Source: Lingula anatina
Lineage: Eukaryota > Brachiopoda > Lingulata > Lingulida > Lingulidae
Assembly: GCF_001039355.2 (NCBI RefSeq)
Contig: NW_019774325.1
Location: forward strand, 483,407-547,406
Direction of reading: 5' to 3'
DNA: 64,000 nucleotides
Position numbers and translations under genes: made by a program. Positions 57,001 to 64,000 of the stretch are shown here, in pieces; position 1 is the first letter of the stretch; each line of letters begins with the position of its first letter. The notes below the pieces were generated by a model that saw only the letters and a list, made by a program, of their open reading frames with translations, was not told where the DNA came from and ran no database searches.

Positions 57001-60000
57001 TAAATCAAAGTTACATATAAATCAACAAGCACGCGAGTGTCCGCTCACACGTTAAATTGTCTCGAATAATAATAAGGATAGGTTATGTACTTTCAGCGTA
57101 CTTTGTTCAGTCGACTCCAGTTCTCCCTAAATAAAGGAATTAGATAAGAATGATCTTATACCTTTATTGTCTCTTTCCAAATTTTATCAGGCTTGCGACC
57201 TTATTACCGAAATAAAAACGACTCGTGAACTTCAAATCCCACACAACAAATATTATTTCAATTTTCTTTCCGAGATGCACTGGACTTAGTAAAGTTGCGG
57301 TTCAAATCACTAGTACATCTCCATCAGGATTTTGGCTATTATTCAAAATCCACTTCACTCTTAGTCTAGATGGTTAAAAAATAGATGCATTTCATGCATT
57401 AACTTCGATCTAATTTCACAGTAGACTCTCTACTATATGTAGGCCTACGTATGCCCCGTTAAATAAACTGACGCGATAGGCAGCGAATTCAGTTGAGTAA
57501 ACTGTTAAATAACGTCACGAAATATAAACAAGGAAATTCAATGCACGTTGCGGCGCACCTGCACGTTTAGCTGACACATTGACCGGATGATAAATCTTTC
57601 AACCACATAAAACGACCCATTGAAAATTACCGAAAAAAAATGAGAAAAAACACATAATTTGAAAAAGATTTCATGAAATTGTCATATATTGCCTCCGTTT
57701 TTCAATAAAATCTGACTTTAAATTAAATAAATAAATAATTAATTAATTAATTTTTTATTTATTTATTTACTTTTGCTAATATCACAGAGATTGTACTTCA
57801 GTGAACTCAGTAACTCAGCTTATTGGACTGTGAATCTTTTTATAAGCGCGATTCATAGCTAGTTTTATCGACTAACAAAATGTATAGGGTACATGTAGCT
57901 TCGTGCTTTGGACGAGAAAAATATGATATGGAAAGACGTATAAATTTGATCCTCAAAGATTCTCAGATTCAGAATATTTAGAAAACAGTTTTCTAAATTA
58001 ATTGGTAGTTATTTTGTAGTGAGCCGTCGGTCCTACGGGTTCTCAAAAACAGTATTACTTGATAACTTATCAGTGTCTTATTTTTTCATTCACCAGTTCA
58101 AGTAAGTAGGTAATCTTATCAACTTCCTAGATCAAATAAAATAAATATCACGTTCAATTTTCAGGATCATGTCTGGATGTTGGATGTCGCCACCAGGGGC
58201 GCTGTATCACACAAGACGCGAGCAATCAGAGTTGGTGTGAATGCGACAGAGGATACAGAGGAGAATATTGCGAGAAAGAAACGTACACGGGTATCATATT
58301 TCAAAATGTTTTTTCGTGACCATTTTTTGTCGAAATATTTTTTGTTTAAAAAATCAACCTGTTTGTATTTTATTTCGCACAGAGCCTATATATTTTTTTA
58401 TTCTTCTTGTTTTCTTAACAGTAAAAAAACATTATCATGTAATCATGTCGTATTGCGACCCGTTATCCTATGAGTAGCCTTTTTTTCGGGGAGGGGGGGT
58501 GGGTCAGATCTTTTGAGAAAATCTCACATTATATGCCGTATATTTTGAGACCAAGACCCTGATCGTGCAGAAACCGTTTTCTCCTTATCCTGCTTCTGAA
58601 ACTCAAACGTCTTCAGTATAGTATTTGAAGACCAAAACTAGAAGCTAAATTCTAGTATTATAAAATAACTTGTTCATTTTCTCAGCAAAACCGCACAATT
58701 CATTTCGTAGGACACGTGAATGTATTTTAATTGCTCCCGTAACTAATGGCTCGAATTTCTAAAGATAAATTAACCTGCGGCTGAAACCAACATGGCAAAT
58801 AAACTATTCAGTTACACTTCCTGACTAAGACATAACAAACAAACTCTTAATCTCTGCTGCGCAGAATACCACAGCTATGTGGAACGCAGGACGTCCTGCT
58901 GACAGACCTCATTAAACAAAACGCAGAAAAAAAATTTATGAAGAAATTTGTTACTCTCTTGCACAGCTCTCGAGTAGTGAGTAGTGTTGTCCGAGTTGGT
59001 GAACTTTTTTTTTTGCTTGACTTGGAACGAAAACTAGAAGAGGAGACGAAGAGGCGATTATTTGATTTTTTATACTATGTTTACCTAACAGTTTACCTCA
59101 CCAGTTTAACTAATGCTACTCGCTTAATAAAAACCCTGCTGCTGTTTTGTTTTAGCCCTGATACGATTTTTAACCTTCGCTTCTGTAGTCTCGTAAAAAT
59201 GCGTGGTGCATTAAAAAAATACGCTGAAAAGAGGCTACAGCTGTCACGAGTAGGAGCTGAATGCGTGGGACTAAGTCATGTAACAGCATCGTGAGATAAA
59301 CAAAGTTTTTTTCTCTTTTTGGTTTTGAAGAAAGAAAAACATACAATATAGAATTCCAAGTCATTGGGAAGATAAATGACTACAGGCGAAATCGGACATA
59401 CTTCGAAGAGGAAATATCGACGCTGGTAAAATTTTATCTATTTGATTATCCATAAGATTCATCGGGGACTATTTTCGTAAGTTGCACCTAGAAGAATGGA
59501 CCTCCGTATTTCTATTCAATTTCTTTAACCGGTTTTAGAAAATAATAGGGCAGTGGTTATCATTTTTAGGATGTACGTTTGTCAGTTCGGAAGGTAAGAT
59601 ATACAGAAGCATCTGTTTTAAAGAACATATTCAACTACATTGTGCGGGTTGAGTGTGCAATATTGGCATGTTATACGAAATCTTTTACTTTGAAGCAATT
59701 TTAAACGCCGAAAAAGTCATGCTAAAAGGAATTTTAATGGCGTTACATTTACTGTGTTTTCTGTTTCGTATTTTTAGCTCCTTCAAGTTTACCAAGGAGT
59801 TACCGGGAACGGCCTCGTCAACGTTGCCGTAAACAGCGTCAGAGAACGGTATGATTAGGTCTATGATGAATTTCTAGCATTATTGTCACATTTCTATTTA
59901 GGCAAGAATGATGTCTTGCTGTTTTCACATTTGATCATTTTCTGAAGTAAAAACAGCTGAGTTTCTCATGACTTCAATTTATTTTCTACCGCTCAGGATT

Positions 60001-60494
60001 TATAAGACGCAGTGTTTGAAGAACTCTGTACACAGTCATGCGCAAACAACAAATAAACTGAAAATTGAATACATTTAAATTTTGTTAATTCAAAAATACT
60101 AATAAATGAACAAATTAAAATATATAAATTAAAATAAATAAATAAATAAATAAATAAATAAAAGAAATTGATGGTGAAAAAACGCAGTCCGATCGAAACA
60201 TACGATCTGTTTCAACAAGAACAAGAACCAAAAACCAAAGCCACAAAAACAACCATATAACGCACACAGGGGCGCGGGCTGACGTTAGCTGAGCATTGTT
60301 TTCCATTTAGGCAGACCACCGTCTCGGTGAAATCCACGCTGTCTTTCATCCTGTTCTTCGACCAGCCCTCGGACGCCAGAAGTTTAAATCTCCCCGGGGT
60401 ATTACTACGGCAGCTGAAGATGGGGACACTAGGCCCGTATAACGTCACCACGCAGGCCTTTATCTACCAACAAGTTCAACCCAGCAAAGGTAAG

Positions 60495-60579
<85 letters not shown>

Positions 60580-63500
60580 GTTTAAGACAAATGCCCGAGT
60601 AAACTCTCTTATTACTGTGAATCGCTTCAGAAATGACAGAGAGATGTTCACATCGCGTTCATTTACTACGGTGACACGAATTTCAACGGTATCGTTGTTT
60701 CACGATAGGGGGCCTATCTGCATATCTGCATATACGTGAATGTATCTTCTGTTTAACCCTATTCGATAATTTTTTAGTAATCAATCACTGAATGTTGCCT
60801 TTGGTGAACGCCAAAATGTGTAATTGCAGGAACGCCATTTACCACGGATAATGGCATGCTTCAGTTTTATTCAGAATTGCAATATGTCTTCGTCTAGGTG
60901 GTTAGCTACTGAACAAATGTAGTCTAAGTTGCAAAGCTTGAAATCTGTGGCGACAATTAAATGTAACCTAATTGTCCGCACTTCACTGTGACCTTCCCCT
61001 AAAGTTTACAGGCCGTTGTTATATATATGGCAGAGGGAAACAGGAAAAGATCAACGGAACTAATAAATTTCCTCTGACACAGTTGGTACATTTGTCCCCG
61101 CCATCCTATAGATAATGGTTTTTCAATGTAAAAGACTACTAGTCGTATGGACACCTCGGCCTAATGCACTTGTTCTATGTGTGTCAACGCCCGCAGGGAT
61201 GAGACGGTCATTAAGTGAAAAAGTCTAAAAAATATGGCGTGGGATCCAGGGGGCATCTGCTTCGATCTCAAAAATGATATTTTTGGCTCCCCAAAAAATC
61301 GGAGATCAGCCGATAGTCGCCAAAATCCCATTACTGCGCCTGGAGTGAAATGAAACGGGGTCATTTTGATGGTTCTCCGCCCCAACTGATACAGTTTTGC
61401 TGAACTCTACAATGTCAAAGTTCATCTATTTATTTATTTATTTATTTATTTATTTATGTAGACTAAATAATTTCATCTCGACGTCATGTGTTGATATCTG
61501 TCGGTGAATAGATCAACCATTATATAACGCACTAAGGGTTCCGTAAATCTTGCATGGACGCCAAGAAAAAAATCCCACGTAAAAATCTCTATGACATAAC
61601 TCAACAAGGGCGTTAACACAGGAAATCACTGATGTTGCGCGTCGTCAACTGTCGTCTGCCACAACTGAGCCGCGCTTTGAAATGATCGCCTGCTAATGAG
61701 TCTCGCATCATAGTAGTCCGTCACGTCAAGGAAACGGAAACAATTTACAAACTCAACGCCTGACATTAAATCGTCCCCGTTCGGCTAAGCTATAGGGAAG
61801 AATAAAAGGAACTTATTTATGAACGCTGAATGTTTCCCCACTCCTTATTTCAGATGGTGGTTTCTTTGGATCCAAAGCCGTCATCCAGTACATGACCATC
61901 ACGGCGGCCGCTCTGTTGTTATTGTTCAGTATGGTTTTCCTAGCGTGTGCCTGGCTAACCAAGAGAAGAAATCAAGCCGAGCAGGCAAAGTAAGTTCTAT
62001 CTCCTGTTTAATTTTTTTATTAATACATCTACCTGTGCACGTGTAGGCCTATTATAAAACTCATGTGTTGCTAAATTAGTTAAATTCATCCAATCTTTCT
62101 TCATTTCCCATGCTTTTAGCTCTATTTATTATCATTTTACCATAAGACCATTCGTTTCTTCGAGGAATTAGAATCTCAATACAAAAAGCCCAAAAGGTTC
62201 TTTTTCTTACTCTGTCAACTAAATAAATATGGAACGCATGAAAGACCATTAGTCTTATTTCTGTAAATTTGATAGGATACTCTCAACGCCTCCGGTTTCT
62301 CTGTTTTTTTTTTTTTTTTTTCTGAATCTACATAAAGACAAACACAAGTCCAGTGTTCTTTGATTTAGCTATTTTCTGATATTTTTCGTTTTCAGGAAAT
62401 CTCAGTCAGTTGAAATAGTTTCAGATCCGGTCGGTGAGGGTCACCAAGGTAAACACTTTTTTTCAAAGAATTTCCTTTTTCTTTTTTAAATTGTTGAAAG
62501 AGTGAAATAGCCATGAGTCGAAACCCTGACTCATTCCCAGTTGGCAGTCGTAATATCATGTTAGAAAAATGTGTGCCCGACAGCAAATGCGCCATACAGG
62601 GTCTATTTTTATTCCACGATCGAAATATCAATTTGCTTTCAGCATTCTGTACATTCTTTCACACTTAGCCATGTAATGGTAATTGTTCCTGGTTTAGTGG
62701 GTGTATGTTTAATAAATCAACTGGTAAAAATTCAGAAGTATTTTGACTGAAAGGGTGTTTTGTATCTTTCCAAGGAGTTTTATTACTGTAGCCTATTTTC
62801 AAAAAGATAATGTTCTAGACTATTTCTTTATCTCCCGCCTTATATCTTTATAATTCTTTGATATATTCTAAATTTGGCTTTTCGTGTTGCTACAGGCGGT
62901 CTCTATGAAGACCTACGAGAAGAGCCGGGCGCCGTAAGTGTCTCCCTCGCTGCAGACCATCTCCCGACTCCACCACCGAGACCCAAATTGCAGCCTTCCC
63001 CAAGGCCGCCTGCTAGAGAGGCTACTTTACCCATCCAACACGCAAGACGGCTGTCTCACGAGCCTATTACACGATGCTCCATAGAGGAAACAGAATACAT
63101 TAACTCTCCCCCTCCTGCTAACATTAATTCGAGAGCCGAGAAGGGGTATGCTTTACGGGGTAAAGGGCAGAACTTCTACGAAGGAAGAATTGAGGAGTCT
63201 CTTAAACAGTGTTCCTGCGACGAAGCAGATAATAATCATTCTCTTCCCATCACAGAAAATGAATATGTTCCGATGACAGGGAGTATCAAAACTAAAAAAA
63301 TAAACAAAAATGAGAAGGATCATGTTGAGTATATCATCATGAAAGACGACTGCGGCAAAATCGAAGCAAGCGATCGGGGGCCCAAGCTGAAGGCGAAACA
63401 AAACGACAGTAATGAAAATATATACATAAATAACAACCCTCCCCAGGAGAACGCGTACTTAGAATTAATCGAACAGGAATCTAATAATAATTTCTTCCAA

Positions 63501-64000
63501 TTTCCAAGACCGGGAAGTCGTCTGCATGCTAGTATGGTGGAGTCATTCGAGAAAACCGCAATGATGAAAAGCCCAAGGTCAAGGTTACCCGCGAGCGCAA
63601 GGTCATCGTCAAAGTCACCACCCAGGTCAAGGTCATCTGTGATGTCATCAAATGGGGGTTATCACAAAGAGTTAATGTCAGAAGAGATTCCAGGCGTTGC
63701 AAATCTTTGCAAGGTTGACTATAACAGGGGGAATGGGACCCCTCATCCTAAACAAAACAACATCATTAAAGCCTGCACGCTACCAAGTAAGCTCATGAAA
63801 AAGGAAGTCCAAAACACACCCAACGCCAAATCTCAAAATATTAAACTGAAGTGTGCACAGCATTCTAAAGCTCCCTCTGATTCCAGTGTGGTTCACTTAT
63901 GGCGAACTCCACACAATGAAGTCATACAGACAACACCTTCAACAAAACGTTACTGCAGACAGAAGAAAACTGACTCTCTTTGTCCACCGCCTGATGACTA
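54015..64000 (+). CDS. Single-pass membrane protein: signal peptide, EGF, SEA-like domain, tyrosine-motif tail (runs off window)
   Basis: No named family recognised. Exons: 54015-54102, 58165-58290, 59331-59425, 59778-59848, 60311-60489, 61854-61989, 62396-62448, 62896 to beyond 64000. All are GT-AG and phase-consistent, giving at least 617 residues. Exon 1 encodes a signal peptide. Exon 2 is one EGF-like module with six cysteines ending WCECDRGYRGEYCEKE. Exons 3-5 (about 72-186) look like a SEA fold (YNIEFQVIGKIN, LLQVYQ, TVSVKSTLSFILFF) without the GSVVV cleavage site. A membrane helix follows at about 201-222, then TKRRN. The cytoplasmic tail has YEDL (Tyr253), YINS (317), YVPM (373), YIIM (395), YINN (426) and YLEL (437), and a Ser/Arg-rich stretch. 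YxxM is the PI3-kinase p85 SH2 site and YxN the GRB2 site. No kinase domain in the visible part. Linking exon 1 across 4 kb rests on phase alone. Confidence 0.78.
54522..54543. repeat. Poly(T) tract
   Basis: Twenty-two or so consecutive T within intron 1 of the EGF/SEA gene, followed by TG-rich DNA. Confidence 0.85.
54750..55060. mobile_element. Degenerate third copy of the TTAA MITE
   Basis: CGGATAAAAACTCTTCATATGAGAT at the left and CGCCAAAATGAGGAGCTATTATCCCT at the right match the ends of the elements at 13269 and 16549. The middle has diverged or been replaced, and the TTAA is retained only on the left. Confidence 0.55.
55315..56640 (-). CDS. Chitin-deacetylase-like protein, membrane-anchored (carbohydrate esterase family 4)
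   Basis: Predicted secretory-pathway polysaccharide deacetylase, removing acetyl groups from chitin-like substrates at or outside the cell surface. A single coding exon of 441 residues from the chosen ATG at 56640. An upstream ATG at 56703 would read through a CT-rich tract ending in CAG (a likely acceptor at about 56680), so it was not used. Order: hydrophobic signal peptide (about 1-32), cysteine cluster CDPSECHIPKCHC (44-56), metal and base motif TFDD (77-80), HSLSH metal ligands (141-145), RVPF (187-190), LLLHSSW later, then a C-terminal membrane helix (YFIFAIFGLFLLLFG) and a basic tail. The active-site residues look intact. The gene lies antisense inside intron 1 of the EGF/SEA gene. Substrate is inferred from the family. 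Confidence 0.9.
   Translation of the reverse strand: MKNLYSSLPFLLWVYHYVSLCLFLQGAGTVNAAELGRAPDAETCDPSECHIPKCHCPSSSPPGNIEPSKTPQVILITFDDAVHSVNIDYFRAIFNPKYKNPNGCPIGGTFFVSDAADGFGLETQYEVAKELHGRGLEIAVHSLSHTYPEQWWSGNATYKDYVKEMVGQRRKISQRAGIPEGDLVGVRVPFMSIGGDNMYKALYDNNFVYDKSMLTGSPHFKDRSLPLFPYTLDFPPQVGTVCDNGRVGSLNCPRGSYPGFWAVPVNRPFRKEAGESCNGADALGCDFAEDEDVFEFYVHNFNLHYENNRAPLCLLLHSSWFKSHPEGVDIVKQFIEYVASYKDVYIITVHELVQWMKQPTDLSQIHNFKPWRTRCTGDEKSTDFSDLFLDFLNSPYVYFIFAIFGLFLLLFGRRCLWRCRRLLISVGKTTDGKTERVKIDY
56704..58164. other. Upstream region of the chitin-deacetylase gene, within EGF/SEA intron 1
   Basis: AT-rich DNA with an (ATTT)n-like microsatellite at about 57719-57772. A 5' non-coding exon and promoter for the minus-strand deacetylase gene should lie here but were not identified. 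No coding signal seen. Confidence 0.4.
60497..60578. repeat. (ATTT)n and (ATT)n microsatellites
   Basis: About 35 bases of TTTA repeats, then about 45 of TTA repeats, starting 8 bases after the donor of the exon ending at 60489. A further (AAAT)n array lies at about 60130-60163, and an (ATTT)n array at about 61424-61457. Confidence 0.9.
61185..61335 (+). repeat. Interspersed repeat family R1, copy 3
   Basis: GGGATGAGACGGTCATTAAG, GGGATCCAGGGGGCA and AATGATATTTTTGGCTCCCC match 10243-10385. Located in the intron before the membrane-helix exon of the EGF/SEA gene. Confidence 0.7.

Overview
The window is eukaryotic genomic DNA. It is AT-rich, intron-rich and full of short transposons and microsatellites, with GT-AG split genes of animal type. 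A Toll-like TIR domain, a membrane-anchored chitin-deacetylase-like enzyme and many miniature inverted-repeat elements (MITEs) suggest a marine invertebrate, most likely a lophotrochozoan such as a mollusc. The phylum is an inference, not a proof. Exon models were built by hand from splice signals, phase and family resemblance.

Layout. 1-1.6 kb: a TIR-only gene on the minus strand, with a duplicated shadow of its start. 2.1-7.4 kb: a tRNA-bearing segment present twice as a direct repeat (tRNA-Val plus tRNA-Asn in the first copy; tRNA-Asn plus a cut tRNA-Val stub in the second) on either side of a dead LINE. 9.2-19.2 kb: adenosylhomocysteinase (AHCY, minus, nine coding exons, 434 aa), whose introns hold several MITEs. 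19.2-19.5 kb: a 279-bp head-to-head promoter with two CACGTG boxes. 19.5-23.2 kb: V-ATPase subunit d (plus, seven exons, 348 aa). 24.0-41.2 kb: a duplicated block with two intact nine-exon short-chain dehydrogenase (SDR) paralogues (minus, 259 aa each). Between them lie two copies of a small unknown gene (plus) with DVGTxT-like repeats. The second SDR paralogue carries a 2.68-kb fold-back element that the first lacks. 42.9-48.6 kb: PCIF1, the cap-specific m6Am methyltransferase (plus). Its central exons are absent next to an ambiguous base, and several acceptors have upstream shadow duplications. 54.0-64.0 kb: a secreted-start, EGF, SEA-like, single-pass membrane protein (plus, running off the window). 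Its tail carries YxxM and YxN motifs. A single-exon chitin-deacetylase-like gene lies antisense in its first intron.

Functional links. AHCY removes S-adenosylhomocysteine, the product inhibitor of methyltransferases such as PCIF1, but there is no sign that the two loci are linked for this reason. AHCY and V-ATPase d share a promoter interval and may be co-regulated. The most novel items are the EGF/SEA phosphotyrosine-docking receptor-like protein, the shadow-exon duplications in PCIF1, the fold-back element with its empty site, and the duplicated small gene family.
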